A stretch of 64,000 nucleotides of DNA from Rhynchosporium graminicola (GCA_900074885.1 FJUW01000031.1:436634-500633); one strand, 5' to 3'; positions 1 to 14,190 are shown, numbered from the stretch's first letter. Numbers and translations are program-made. The notes: generated by a model not told the origin, from the letters alone.

Positions 1-2464
1 TAATCATCTTTGCCTCTAAGTACACGACCTAGGCACTGGGCAGCATGTCTCATGGCGTCGAATGAAAGGAAGTCATTCTCTTTGATGCGGTACTTCTCCC
101 TAAGGAACTCCAGACGTGCCTTCAGGATCCTGGATTCGGTGTATTGGAATGGAACTCCAATGCAGAGCACAGTGCGTCCGTACTGGTGATCGAAATCGAT
201 TCCTTCGCTGACTTTCCCTCTCGCGACACAGAGTAGGATCGCTCCTCTTCCATTTGAGCAAGCTGTTCGGTATGTTTCGAGTGCTAATGATGTTTCCTGA
301 GCATCAGGCGTCTCGACTAGAATGAGCTTATACTTCCAGACTTCGTCGAGGATACCCATTCCTTGCCACATGCTGATTATGGACTCCATGTACAGGTATG
401 AAGGGAAGAAAACGACCATGCCATCTGGCGTGAGCTTCGCAAACTCGGTAAGGAGATGTCCATAATTTCTAACCACCGAAGGCTCATTTCGAACTTGGAA
501 CCCAGAGGAGATAGATACTTGGTCGGATCCTCGAGTGACTATCATTGGCAAGAAGGATCTGCGCGCGAGCGTCATAGGATATGACTCCTGTACCACGGCC
601 GTAAATCCAAGCATCTTTGGGTACATTTCCAGGGGGGATATCGTTCCAGAGGTTATGATGACCGAGCTAAATCGCTCAAAGACAGGCTTGATCGCGATCG
701 CAGCATCTAGGCAGGTAAAGTGGAGGACTGGGTTGGGAACCTCAGCTGTATCGGACTCGTACGGTTCGAGTATGAGAACGAAACCCGTCTCGTATGTTGC
801 AACAAGTGTTGCAAATGTTGCCACTTCCTGCAACGGCTGATAGTCCTCGATGTTGGTCAATTCGAGTGTTCGTACGAGTGAAGTTAGTCTTTCAGCACAG
901 AATCTCAAGGGCTTCTTTTCGATAAAAGTATACTCTTTGAGATGTGCGAGAAAAGAGGGCGGCGTCTCGGAAATAACTTGTCGTACTTTCATACGAGTCT
1001 GTAGCAGGTTAGACTGGATTTCTTCGGAAGATCGTGCGACATACCTTCAAATACTCAATGAAGCGCTTTAAAAAGACAATGAAATGCTCTGCTCGCCGAA
1101 TGTTACCAGGGACAGCTTCCTTCAGAAGGTCGTCTGGAAGAGCTGTATTATCCTTAGCAAGGGACAAGAGGCCAGGCTGAGGGGTTGACTAACCAGGATT
1201 AGACATAAATGCATCCTCTTCACGAGCTTCATCTGCGTCTCTTAGTCCTTCCACCAGCTTTGCGTACTCGTTCTTGAGCTTGTCCGCATCGCTGTCTTTC
1301 ATTTCCGCAATCTTGTTCTCGAGATTTTGGGCGCCCCGGGTTGCTTTTCGCAAAGAGTCTTCGGTGATATCAGTGCTCAGAGATTCTATACAGACATTGT
1401 CAATATTGTGCGCCTCGTCAAACACAACAATACAATCTTTGGAAAGCTCCTTGGAAACGCGTTCGGCGATTTTAGGATCGAGTAGGTAATGGTACGAGTA
1501 GATGATGACATTGCAGAATGACATCTATATCTATTAGTGGCTGTGGCCGCGGTATGCATTCAGGTAGACTTACCATCCGTCTTGATGTGAAATATGGACA
1601 CTGCTTGTGCTCTTCACCGTACTTCTCAATCCCGTCGAAAGTCCACACACCGTTAGGTATGAGGTTGTGTGGCTCGAGAAGGTCCAAATTCTGCCATTGT
1701 TAGTTAAATTCCCATGTCCTGTGCTTGTGGTCCTTACATCGTGATATATGCAAACTGGCACATCTTCTCCACGATCCTTCTTCTCTTTCACGAACCCAGC
1801 TGTCAAGCTCCGACATCTTGCATCTACAATCGAACCACTCTTCTCGCGCTTCACGGAAGGATGAAGACACAGATTCTTTCTACTGGTCAATCCAAGACCC
1901 CGGAATTCTTCCTCGTGACCAAGCTCGTCGGCGCGATACTTCATAAGCGCCTTCAATTCATGCAACGCCTTTTCGATCTCGGACATGGTACCTAGGAATC
2001 ATCAGGATTGCCAGTGCTATGGAAACAGGAAACCCACGTGAGCAGTAAATCAACTTGCGGTGCTCTGGGTAATATTGCTGGTAAGCCACGATCAGTGAGA
2101 GAAGAGACACAGTCTTGCCAGTCCCGGAAGGCATTTCCAGAACGCAGTGACCCCCAGCATCGAGCGTTCCTAGCAGATGATCAGCCTCAAAGTTCAAGAC
2201 ATTAGAGACGAAGATTTACTTTTGAGATCACACATATAGCTGATATAAGAAGACACTGTCAGCAACATTCAATTTGAAGGATCATAACCCATACGCATAT
2301 TGTTCTAGCATAATAGTCAGTACAAATCCATCAAAGGAGCAACTCGTCAAGCTTACCTGGATAGATCATTGGGTACGGGAATAGCACCGGCAGGTCACTG
2401 CATAGATAATTAGCCTATTGTACAACAAGAGCTATATGTATACATACTCAATATTGAACCTCAT
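1..2464 (-). CDS. rad3: DNA repair/transcription helicase Rad3/XPD (TFIIH subunit), 3' end outside window
   Basis: 5'-3' superfamily 2 helicase of TFIIH, acting in nucleotide excision repair and promoter opening in the nucleus. Ten exons can be spliced in frame: 2448-2464, 2357-2397, 2295-2304, 2220-2239, 2038-2169, 1738-1991, 1574-1690, 1194-1524, 1045-1142 and 1-998. All nine introns are 46-55 nt with GT-AG ends. The product begins [15 protein letters not shown] and 672 residues are visible of a family length near 790. Seen: Walker A MPSGTGKT (42-49, Lys48), the four Fe-S cysteines (115, 133, 154, 189), DEAH (233-236), and motif [12 protein letters not shown] near the truncated end. The start is chosen because exon 1 supplies the conserved N-terminus in front of [10 protein letters not shown]. 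The C-terminal ~120 residues lie beyond base 1. No frameshift is seen; this is an ordinary single-copy gene. Confidence 0.96.
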
Positions 2465-5400
2465 TGTACATAGGATGAAGCGTATCGGGCTTGATAGCTG
2501 CGCAAGTCTCGTTGAATTTGATGGTCGAGATGCAGGTTGCCACAAAGTTTTGCATTTGTCTGCCTGGAATGCCCGCTAGACGAGAGTACCAAAAATTCAG
2601 CAACGACAAAGAGCAATAGTACAAGGTCCTAATACTCACTTCGAGTCTGAAACTAACTTTTTATTCATACTCCTGCAGGTTGGGCTCACTTTTGGTGACA
2701 TAACATATAGAAGTCCATCGTTAACAATAGGTGAATTTGAATGGTCACCGTAGCATTAGTCAGCAGGAACCTACCGTCAGGCCAACGTCGCATGCATGTA
2801 TTTGTTTTGATCGCTTGGTTTTTCGAGTAGAAAAAGTTCTTCGGGCTCGGGCTCAGGCTATCGGGCAGGAAAAGGGGACTAGCTGGATCAGTACGGAGAC
2901 GGGACAAAATCAAAGTCATAACACGATGAGAATTCTGCACTATTTTGTACCAAAGTCGCAGCAATTATATATAATATTTCACCTGAAGGATACTCGTCTA
3001 GTATCCGTCTGCGAAAGCCTTAACTCAAGAACTTCTGACGTCGACCTGTTTATTGTCTCGCCGACGGGTGATCCAAATTCAAAGTATTCCTTGTTAGGAC
3101 AACTCAGCCTCGCCAGATTCGCCCACGTTTATTGGCATCGATAAGCAACATCCAGAACGCAGCTGAGATCGAGGACAAAGGTTACGCCTACCTCCTCATT
3201 GTCCTTCTATGCTTGATTCAAGTCTGCTCACTGCACATAAGCCATTATAATTATCTGCTCTTCCCACAAGATGCAAGATATGTGAACAGGGAGTGGAAGT
3301 GATACGAACGAGATGAGAGTAGCATGCCTGCATGCCATGACCAAAACTCGCAGAAGGCTTGAAGGTCCTTCTGTGAGACTTTCACACGCACTTTTGCACA
3401 GTTATAATAATAAGTTTTTACAACTTTGCTCTGATAGAGAATAGTTCTGGTGCTCCCTTTTGGCAAAGATCGATCCTGCTCCTATGGGGCTGTCCGAATT
3501 CGTCTCCGGCGTGTTCTCCTCAACAAAGTCATTGAAATCACTATGTGAATTTACGGTACTTTTGCGAAATGTTATATACTTCGAGCAAAATTCCGGAAGA
3601 TGCTAGATGACATTGTTAGAGGCACGCCTTCAAGTCACTTGCATACTTGATGACTTTAGCCATGTGATTGACCCGAGTGAGGGGTCTTCGTTACTGGAGA
3701 CGAACTTGCTCAAGCCTGGCTGTGCCAAGTTCATTTATACATTGTCTATTGTTTACCTTCAACCATGCTAGAGTTGGTAAGTTATCAATTTTCTATGGTA
3801 TTTGATGCTCAGGAGACTCACGATGAGCACGAGGTGTGCGTATGTTAGACTAGTCCCATTGATTGATACACCACTGCCTGTGCCTCAGCATGCCTGTATC
3901 CTCCATCCTCTCTACCGGAATTTTTGTGTTATGTTCGAACGGCAAGGACTAATTCGCCGGTAGGATGATATTTGCTACAGTACAGTCCGTCACTTGCACG
4001 TTCACTCTCACCATCATGTCCTGCAGTGAAGTTCAGCTGACAAGACTCTGAAAACACCTCCTACATGGGTGATCTCTGAGATTGCTCGTTGAAGCCTTCG
4101 ATATCTCGTGCGTTTGTGGGATCCAGGTGAGCTCATTCTACCTTATCCGCTGCTTTCTTCATTCAACCATCCGCTTTCGAATTCATTCCTCGTTCATGGT
4201 CTCATCTACCGAATGTTAATCGGATTTGACTGATAACAGTTTCCCTCGCAATGATAATTGGGATGGTCCAGTCCGATGAGATCACTATTTCCGTTGACTT
4301 GCCTCTCCTGTATAGACGACCCCCAATGCTGCGACTTTTCCGTACTCTGCTTCTCTCTGATGGCCTGGGCATATGGTGTGAGCCTGAACAGACTGACTTC
4401 CCTTTTGGAATTTCTGCAATCAATGCAGCTGAGGACTTGGAGACGGTATCGTAGAGTCCGGAAACAGAATTACCGTACAGAGCTAGGAAAAGCAATCAAT
4501 ATTGAATCAACGCAATCCATTTAGACTCTGTTATCTCTATCGGCAAATACGTTTGAACCGGAGGTGTAGCTCGAGTTGCAGGAGCGGAAAAAAGATACAC
4601 TGGACGTGGAAACTCGGTTGGAGGGGGGGAAAGTGTGTTTCTGTGCCAAGTCGCAGGATTAACAGTTGGATCAAGGGTTAGAGGAGGATCAGCTAGTGTG
4701 ACGTTTGGTATAAGAGTAACTCGTACTGCTAAAGAAGTCAAGGAGTAGAAGCGAGCGATTCAAGGTGAGATGAGATCTGATGGGCCTGTCTTGCTGGTTC
4801 GTTGTTAGATCGAAGCTTATGGCAAGCGTTCATGTGGTCTTTTTGCTGATGTGGTATGCTCTTACGCTGATCTCAGGATTCGATTCATGCGTTATCAACA
4901 CTTCATGCTTAGAGACGCGCCGTTCGATTATATGATTCAAGAGGCTCACCTCCGAAGTCCTCTTGCCCTTCAGCCAGCCAGTTCCTATAAAAACCATACG
5001 GTCACGACTTTGTCCCATCTTATCCCTTCACCTGCGGCTCAGTCAGGAAGCCTACTGTCTCAGTTCTTGTCCCATGTCGATTACTGCTAGTACTATCTCC
5101 CTGATAGATTATTTGAAAGTTTACAGGTATCGATAGGGGGGGTCGAATCGGGGCTAATATTGCAGCTGGAGGGTAGCATTGGAAATACTAGGTGAGTTTT
5201 TATTGATAAAATATATTAGATTATGTTCAAGGAACTGTAACAGCCTGACGATTCTAAACCTTTGAAAATTATACATCTCACTCCTATAGTAATAGCTTGA
5301 AAAATAGATAGCAATTGCACCGAAAATGATTTTCTCGCCTAACCTTTATTTATATATTAGCAGTTGACAACTATTAAAGCTTGCGTTCATCTGCGGTATA

Positions 5401-7633
5401 GTGGACATCAGGTCGGTTCTCCCACAAAAACGCCGAGTAAGATTCTCAGGCACGTCCATCAGCCTGAAACTTTGGATCGGCCCAGTCTGTGCTCTATTCG
5501 TTCAAGTATGACGCCCAAGTTCAAATGTCACCCCAGCCTCAGATTTTACAGCGACATCTCATGAAATGATTGGAGGGGGCTACAGCCAAAGACAAATATA
5601 CATAAGCCTTATTGAATTTATTTGTGAAAGTTTAATATGTTCAGTGGCGGTTTGTGGAACGCGTTTATTTTAAAGGGCTTCCCCGTAGTAGCATCTACAG
5701 CGTTGAATTGAAATTGAAAATAGATATCAGCCTCGTGACATTTCCCATGCGTGGCGCGAGGCACCTAACAGATAAGTACCATGTTTCTCAGTATTTACAA
5801 GTGAGACTAGGAGATTACTGGGCATCGCGTGGGTGTTTCTGGATGTACCTCACTGCGGGATTTTCTTCCGGCATGCTGAAGGCAATGAGACGAGATAGGA
5901 ACAACTGCCGGTGGTATGGGTGGTGTTTATTGTTATGTGAAAATGAAAAGTGACCTGGGAACCTAGTAGTTTGGTAAACGCAAGACTTGGGTCGTCACTT
6001 TAGTTGAGTCATCCAAAGTCATGGTGAAAATGAACTTCTGCCTTAAGTAATGTTCTGCGATGTTTTCACGACTTTGGAACGTTCGAAACTGTCTTCAGAC
6101 CGAAAACTCCAATTTCAGCAATTTAAAACTGCTCAGAATCAGTGTCAGCTTACCAGCCGGATCCCAAAAGAAGACGTGGTGCTAGATCCACCACCATTGG
6201 AAACCGAGAGTACCTGCTAAGTTTGGATATTCTTCGTCACGACCATCTGCGATTACTCGAACAAACAAGCATTCCTTGCCATACGATGTTTAGCTACAAA
6301 TCTATCTTGGGTCACTCGATCCAGCAGTTACTGAGTCTGAATGTAAATGCTTGTAAGTCCAGAAAGCTCGTCGGCTGACTACTCAACTCACTCGGGAACC
6401 AGGACGCGAAAATAAAGAATTGCGTGTCCATGCGAGAGATTCAGGATGATGAATTCCCGCATCAAAATTGTCTAAAATATCACAACATAACCTTGCTGCC
6501 ATAGAAGGCAAACCTCTCAGGCTGAAAGATACTATCAGAGTTAATCTTCCCAGCTTTCCTTCCCCTCCAAGGAGGGAGTGAACAGGTAAACGGATTCGGG
6601 GGTTCTGGATGAAGATTTGAAGTACAATCCCGCATGACGCAGCGCTTCTGGGTTTCGACTGGAAATACCTATGCTGCACCGCATCCCAAATTCGATGTTG
6701 TGATCCAAGAGGAGAGGGAAGAAGAGCTTATATAAACAATCGGGTTCCACCTCTCCACTCTCATATCTCTGACTCCTTCAAAAATTGAAGCAATGATACA
6801 TCAAGTTCTGATAGTGACAGCATACCTTGCTAATGATCGCTGCTTGCAGAAGACTTAGATTAGGCAATTTAGCTACCGTATTTTTGGCCAGGAGAGTCTA
6901 TCAGAGGGAACGACTTGACACTTCATGCGTGGTTCCTGTCACTACACGCATTGCTCGGGTATTGACTTCGGACATCTGCAGGGCTACTTTGTCGAGCTGG
7001 CCGTGAGATAGAGCAAGGCGTACAAGGTTCTTTGAGACTGTAGATAACGGGGGAGCGGGTGTAGGAATCTGACATCTGCGATAGAGACTACTCCAAGGAC
7101 ACTACATTTGTGGCATGAAGTTGTATACCACAAGCATTTATGCAAGAAGAAATCGCCTTCGGAACTTATTGAAGCCTCGTTGTCTGCGCAGCGCACCCTC
7201 TACACATGCAAAAGAGACATGCACGAGAAATAGACAGACGGTATCCAGCACGGCGTCAGGGAAGCGAGAAAGGCATAGAGAAGAACCGCATCGTGAGTTA
7301 TCCGGCCCAGCGCACAGTCCACCGCGTCGCCAGCCAGTACAGTGAAACAGAAGAAAGTGAACGGTCGGGCACTTCTAGTAGAATGTATTTTAGTTCATGA
7401 TCGTATTGCTCAGCGCCCCACGCTGGCCGAATAATGTACACCCCTCAAAAATCAAATCCCGGTGCATGTAGAAACTCCATTGCAGAAACCGTAAAACCCA
7501 AACCCATCCCAATATTATCCTTCATATCCCGCAAGTATTCCACCATCCATCCAAGTTCAGCATGCCAGTAGAATGGTGAACAAGGCCAGGGTATGTTACT
7601 CCTAGGAAAGAAGAACCAGCACAAAAAGCCTAT
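2465..7633. other. 5.2 kb intergenic stretch, no recognisable gene
   Basis: Between the divergent 5' end of rad3 and the 3' end of histone H3. Open frames of 60-140 codons occur on both strands, but none has a recognisable domain, splice-supported extension or conserved motif. Base composition is ordinary and CA/TG dinucleotides are present, so this is not RIP-degraded repeat. The first few hundred bases must hold the rad3 promoter; I see no clear TATA element. The region just below 7,633 is the likely H3 3' UTR. An unspliced non-coding RNA or a fast-evolving gene cannot be excluded by eye. Confidence 0.6.
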
Positions 7634-8288
<655 letters not shown>

Positions 8289-8495
8289 TGTAGATGTTTA
8301 TCGTGATGGTGGATTAGTTGTTGTTGTTATTGTTGGTTGTTGAAGTCGATGGTCGAGAAGATGCTGATGTTGGCTGGGTGGGGAGGGAGAAGGGGAAGGA
8401 GGTGGGAGGGGCGGTTATTTGTAGGTGCGTGACGCTAAGGGGTGTGATTGCGCTAGTCAGGTATTGGCTTTTTCCATTCTTTTCGCAGTTTCGCA

Positions 8496-8520
8496 GATCA
8501 GATCAGATCAGATCAGATCA
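8496..8520. repeat. Five tandem copies of GATCA
   Basis: Perfect 5 x 5 bp array about 210 bp upstream of the H3 start codon. It could be a plain microsatellite or a cluster of binding sites; only the repeat itself is seen. Confidence 0.9.
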
Positions 8521-8657
8521 GAGTGCATTACAGGGGTTGTGAAAGCAACGATTCACTTTCAATTTGCCGACCAATAGAATTGCACTACAACCATCATTAC
8601 GATACTGCAAATGGAACTTGCACCTGTAGGAGTTAACTGTATGAGTCATTCCACTCT

Positions 8658-8660
<3 letters not shown>

Positions 8661-8700
<40 letters not shown>
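8661..8700. repeat. Ten tandem copies of CAGG
   Basis: Perfect 40 bp tetranucleotide array in the middle of the H3-H4 promoter, likely length-polymorphic between isolates. Confidence 0.95.
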
Positions 8701-8774
8701 TAGCATCTATGATACTTGGTGGACCTCAAGATTACAGAGTAGAGCAAAGTGAATAATAGTTGGTTGCATCATAA

Positions 8775-9003
8775 CCTACCGACCTACCTACTTACTTACC
8801 TCTGACTCACCGCTTGTGAATGTAATGAGTAAGTGACTGATTGACTGACTGATTGACTGACGGTAATGCCTGGTCCTTCCTCTACGGTATCCTACGCTGT
8901 CTGGATCCGACTCCATTGCATCGCCTTCCTTGCTTGCATGTTCTGTCGCCACCCCTGCCTGCCTAAGCTAGTAAGTATAAGTAAATACTCTGTAAGTAAG
9001 TAC
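8775..9003. repeat. Further tetranucleotide-rich runs in the histone promoter
   Basis: Three imperfect arrays: a CCTA/CTTA run at 8775-8801, a GACT/GATT run at 8834-8861, and a TAAG-rich run at 8964-9003. With the CAGG array, four different 4-bp repeats lie within about 350 bp. Confidence 0.8.
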
Positions 9004-9267
9004 CTGTCAGCTCAAATTTGGGCCAATCGACAGTCGCTCCTGCTTTTGTTTTCGCTTGAATCCGTTTTCGGTTTAAGCCCGAATCCTTAGCGTGTGATTG
9101 CCGGTCAGACCGCGGGGGCGCGCCACCTCAAATATCACAGCCTCCAACCACACGCTTCAACCGTCCAGTCCCCTATCTCAAGCCATCACATTCATCTTGA
9201 CATCCACACTTCGACTTCAAGTCACCTCTACAATCATCTCCTCAAACAATAACATCTATCCCTCATC

Positions 9268-9790
<523 letters not shown>

Positions 9791-12700
9791 ATGTGGTCGT
9801 GGTCTTTACGAATTTCTTGAGCTGGGAGTGGGAATTGTATTATGGGGGGTCGGATAATCACACTGGCGTTCATGGATTACTTGTATGGGATACAACTTCT
9901 GAATTTTACATCTTACAGCCGATAACCTTGCTCTGTTCTTGACGCGTCGTGTTTGTTGTGATCACTCCGCGTCGGCGGGCCTTGGCGTTTCTCACGAGCC
10001 TCGCAATATACATGTGGCAGTGGGGCGTCACGTTCTGTTAAAAGTTTGTATTCGATACTTCGATTCTTACAAAGGCCTGGAGCTTATCATGATAAATACT
10101 CAATTGAGGCTCACTACCGACATGGCATGGGTTTGGGTTTTTACTCTCAATGTTCATATGTTTGGCCAGCCTCGTCGGATCCTGTATACAATACAGGCGG
10201 CCCTTGAGAAATGTTCATAGTGTATTTTAGATACCCACTAGTCGTATCTGCTTTGGTAATTTGAGAGCTTCCGAGCTATTACTCTTCAATTTAATTCATT
10301 TACAGTCTGTATCCTAGAGGACTGAACGCTATCGTTAATGCTTACGAGCTTCCGGTTCCAGAATCTCTGGGCGAACTCCGAGCTCAAATAGTCCAGACGT
10401 TGTCCTAAAAGTTTATACCATAAAGCCATGGGACTGTTTCGGTGCATGTGAGCGTCTTCACTTCTGTTCCTTGCATCCGACCTGAGTTGGGATTCTTCTA
10501 TTCGTATCCCATAAATTCGATATCAGTTTGTGACTTGAAGACTTCTAGCTTACACATCCACCCATCTTGTGTCAACTTGAGAAGTCCTATCTATATATCC
10601 TTTACGACCCGCAATCTAGGTTACAGGCACTTTGTTGATACTTGTGAGCCATATGCTGGTTTCTGAAATTGAGGCGTTGACTGATGCGAATAAAAAGCTA
10701 CGTCAATACTGCATGCTTTGTCGTTACCGTGCTGTTTCAGCGTTCGAGGTGGATAGGTTGAGTTTCCGGTGAAGCTTGTCTACCGATTTTGACATGCGTT
10801 TCTCGCTACAGTCACCAGCTTTCCGAGAACAAGCGTCTCAAATTTACTCATGTTCGCGGTGAGACTAGTTAATACTTCCTTAGAAGGTCGTTCCAAATGA
10901 CAGGACTATCCCAAAGTATTACCGAGGTCATAGATGTATCATATTCTATAGCTCAGCTGTTATGGATCTCAGACTTATAGAGAGATTGTGTACAGTGCTC
11001 ACCTGATGGCTAAGAGTTATATAACTGATGGTATTACGTAGCGTATACTGTGGTGCCGAATTCCGCAGACGCTGCAGGGCATTACTTAGTTGACAGTTGA
11101 ATCAAATCATATGCCGGTAAAGCAGTAGCTCGAATTTGAAGTACCAGGGCGATGTTAGGTTAGAAGTATATATCGAAATAAGTCAGAGAGGTACAGTCTC
11201 ACTCACCTTTGGTAAACAACAGTGTAAAGCAACGAAAGTTTCACGATTCCCAGGCCCTGTTGATATATGGACCAGTAAATATTTCGTTACAAATTTGGTT
11301 TACTTCGTTTGGCTCTGGTAGGCCCATTCTATAACACACCCACACTTTTCACAGTAGGTAATATGTCTTCTGTCTCGCATAGGAGCCTCTCTATCATATC
11401 TAGTCTTCTTCTCGCGTGCCTCCAACAAGACTTCCCAGGTGCTGTATAGTATTTTGATCAGAGCCGTACTATGAGATATTTAGCGGGTTCCGGTTCCCGT
11501 ATCTCCTTCTAATATATACCATGGCTCACTATTGTTCCGTCACCGGTTCTTTATCACTATGTATATCTCACTACTTGAATTGTTAATATTACTACTCAAA
11601 TGCGTTATCTTCGACATAACTTTGACAATTCTGGATAACTAATCGGATAACTAATTGTGGGATGCGTTTATGTCCCCTGCTATATTATCATAGTACGTTC
11701 TCGAACCCGCACTATCCCTTCTCTTCACGATCATCGTGCCTGCCTACCCCTATATTTCTGTATCGTTCATCAACTTTAGGGGTTGTTCTATTCGTTTTAA
11801 TATATTAACTTAAGCCGTGTTTCTTGATTAGTATTATGCTTCTCTCCTGAATAACTAATACACCCTACTAAAGTATAAAAATAATTATTTAGGACTTGGC
11901 TACATGCTTTGGATATATCTTCTTTTGCTTAAAATATCTTCAGTCTTTATTTTAAATGGTGTTGAGTACAGGCATTCTTGCACCTTGAACTAATACGTGT
12001 TTGTAGATTTATTTCACCGAAGTTAATGACCTTTATATATATATGGCCTTTCTTATACTGAGCATCGTCCGGCCAGTCGTCTAGAATGTTGTCACCGGAG
12101 GCTACCCTATTCTCTCACTTATAGCTATAACTTGTATATGCGTACCCACGTATCATAATATGCAAGCAAAGAGTTACGAAAGCCAAATCTGTTGTCTACG
12201 GGTTTCGTATTCAGACTCCTTACTACCTGTAAAGCTGTCATTAGTTCTTGAACCCTTTATCAGAGAATATGATTTTAATAAACCATAATTGGACTTATGC
12301 TCTTATATGGTTCTTGACTCAAAATATACTATAGTATCCTACTATTTTTCTGGTATTCGAAACATATTACAATGGGAAAATATCAGAAAATTCGATTTAT
12401 CTGCTCGATGTTCTCGGATACATCTCACATATACGAGTTCGAGGGTTTTATTTTTTTCTGATATGCAGTTCCGCGACCCAGATATATGCTTAATTTGGGG
12501 CCACAAATGCAGGAGCTTACCTCTTATATTTACATGCTCATGGAATCGTATAGTAGCACCTCGTATAAACACAGCGTACGAGCGTGGGAAGACCACATAC
12601 CTTGTAATACGCTTTAATAAGCTTGTCATATGTGATCGAACATAAGAAGAGAAGGGGGAGCGGACGCACCGAGCATATGGAGATCAAGCGAGCTGATGGC

Positions 12701-13383
12701 TATTTGCACTTATATTCGAACCAGGATCAATAGAAAACTAAAAGTATATCAAGAACATATCCCATATCTTCGTTTTCCCTAAAGCACGTTATGATACCGT
12801 GTAAACCTCATCGTACCAGATCAAAGGTCATGCTAGCATCGGCAGTAAAAGCGCTTAGGTCCATTCAATATATGAGAATTGCCTTAAGTCCCTTTATTTT
12901 ATCGACCTAGTTCCTGAGATGAAGATCGGTAAAGTTTTTTTTAGTCTAGGATTATATATTAACCAGGCGAGTTTGACTAGATTCATGAAATCTAATGCCG
13001 AGGATCTATAAGGCAAACTAGAATGAATATTCTAGGCCGCTTAAATATTTTCAATAGATGCCTATCCACTGTCTGTCCTCTACTAACACCGCAACTGAAA
13101 TAAACACTCATTGTCTGACTTAATATAGGCACAGCTGCAGCTATAAAGTACGCCGAATCACAACCGAGCAGTGGTAGAGAAACACTAGATACGGCCTAGA
13201 TAGTGATACTTTTGAATGTGCTAAATAGCTAGACTTTCGAAGAAAATTGTATGTCTCACAAGCCTGGGCAATTAAGACACTGCTCAAGTAGCAATACAAA
13301 TAACTCTTTCCATCCCTTGGCCAAGAGTGACCACGATCATCAAGGTGTTGAATCCTCACTCGATAGCCCTCCCCAGTCAAGGT
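9791..13383. other. 3.6 kb between H4 and the RidA-like gene, no recognisable gene
   Basis: The first ~200 bases are presumably the H4 3' UTR. Frames up to 118 codons occur (for example 12,289-12,645, with an overlapping frame on the other strand), but none carries a recognisable domain. A+T content rises from about 11,000 onward while CA and TG remain common, so the sequence is A+T-rich without a strong RIP footprint. No tRNA or rRNA was recognised. Confidence 0.55.
9941..9948. promoter_or_regulatory. GACGCGTC downstream of H4
   Basis: The same 8 bp palindrome 150 bp after the H4 stop codon, in the presumed 3' flank. Confidence 0.3.
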
Positions 13384-13935
13384 TCATTTCCGAACATTTG
13401 CCCAGACTTCGCAGTCATACAAGAGACCCTTTACAGCCAGAGAAGCCACCCCGATGACAGTATCAGGTGGTCGATGTCCTCCTGCATCCCGATCCATAAA
13501 CTCAATCTAGAGAAACATAGACTCAGTATTTGTACCTCCTAAGTTTTTTGTCACGATCACGGAGATCAGGCTCCCACTTACCCACGCATTACCCCACCCT
13601 CGCTCCACGATATCCAACTCATCAACCGTCGAATCCCCAGTCTTGTTCACGATATAATGTCGCACCTGTACGATATCTCTCGGAGTAGCCCCTGCTGCTC
13701 TCAGACATGTCTTAATCTTGCTATATGCGATAGGAGCTTGTCCTTTAATCGTCTTAGGACTCGAACCGTCAGACGGCATGAAGCCAGTCAGACCGGCAAG
13801 AGTGATGAGATCAACGGATCCGGGGATGAGAGGCGTGATGCAGACATGATTATAGGTAGGCGGAGGAAGTGGAACGCCACGAGGGTTGAAGGTTCGCGGC
13901 TTAATATCTTCTGTCATGTTATCGTACAGTTTCAT
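13384..13935 (-). CDS. RidA/YjgF (L-PSP) family protein
   Basis: Small Rid-superfamily protein. Family members are trimeric enamine/imine deaminases or relatives with unknown substrates. Two exons, 13,582-13,935 and 13,384-13,506, are separated by a 75 nt GT-AG intron and give 158 residues. Seen: the fold's central segment (IAYSKIKTCLRAAGATPRD, then IVQVRHYIV) and the family C-terminus GHRPPDTVIGVASL then LLYDCEVWA, recovered only by splicing. The residue aligned with the substrate-binding arginine of bacterial RidA appears to be Asp (RPPDT), so deaminase activity of the RidA type is doubtful; many fungal paralogues also lack it. Start: the first ATG (13,935); the ATG six codons on is an alternative. 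It is the last intact gene before the RIP block, and its promoter must lie at or inside that boundary. Confidence 0.88.
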
Positions 13936-14110
13936 CTATTAAGTCAGGACATCTATATCAACTGAACGAGAATACCTTCCATAGATATTATATAAGATAA
14001 ACTAGCGCACTGACTATATATATGAATATACCTTATAGATAAGCGCAGATGAGAAATAACCATTAGATAGTGATCTTTAGATAATTCGATATATAAATAA
14101 AGGTATAAAT

Positions 14111-14190
14111 TATAATAATATAAGACTTAAGGCGATATATAAGTAATAATAGAATAAGTAGAAAGGCTAAGAGCGATATTGTTAGTTTAT
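14111..14190. mobile_element. Fragment resembling the LTR of family D
   Basis: About 70-80 bases match, with RIP-type changes, the first part of the family D LTR at 61,810 and 63,572, including the shared stretch GGCTAAGAGCGAT. Similarity fades by about 14,190. It lies just inside the left edge of the RIP block. A truncated or solo LTR is the simplest reading. Confidence 0.55.

Larger units (their letters stand above)
8289..9267. promoter_or_regulatory. Shared divergent promoter of histones H3 and H4
   Basis: 979 bp separate the two start codons, with no gene between. CCAAT boxes are seen at 8571-8575 and 9023-9027 (plus) and 8463-8467 (minus), placed toward each gene and typical of fungal CBC/HAP-bound promoters. 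A run GGGCGCGCC occurs near 9,117. The middle is dominated by short tandem repeats listed separately. Confidence 0.75.

Noticed and set aside
535..1071. Two plus-strand ORFs of 101 and 73 codons
   Set aside because: Shadows of rad3 exons 9 and 10, whose minus-strand frame is fully conserved.
5654..5953. 99-codon ORF in the rad3-H3 interval
   Set aside because: No recognisable motif or intron-linked neighbours; length is within chance for 5 kb of unconstrained DNA.
8661..8700. CRISPR-like array
   Set aside because: The repeats are contiguous 4 bp units without spacers, in a eukaryotic promoter.
12289..12645. 118-codon plus ORF and 95-codon overlapping minus ORF
   Set aside because: No domain, no splice extension, and both strands are open over the same bases, typical of chance.
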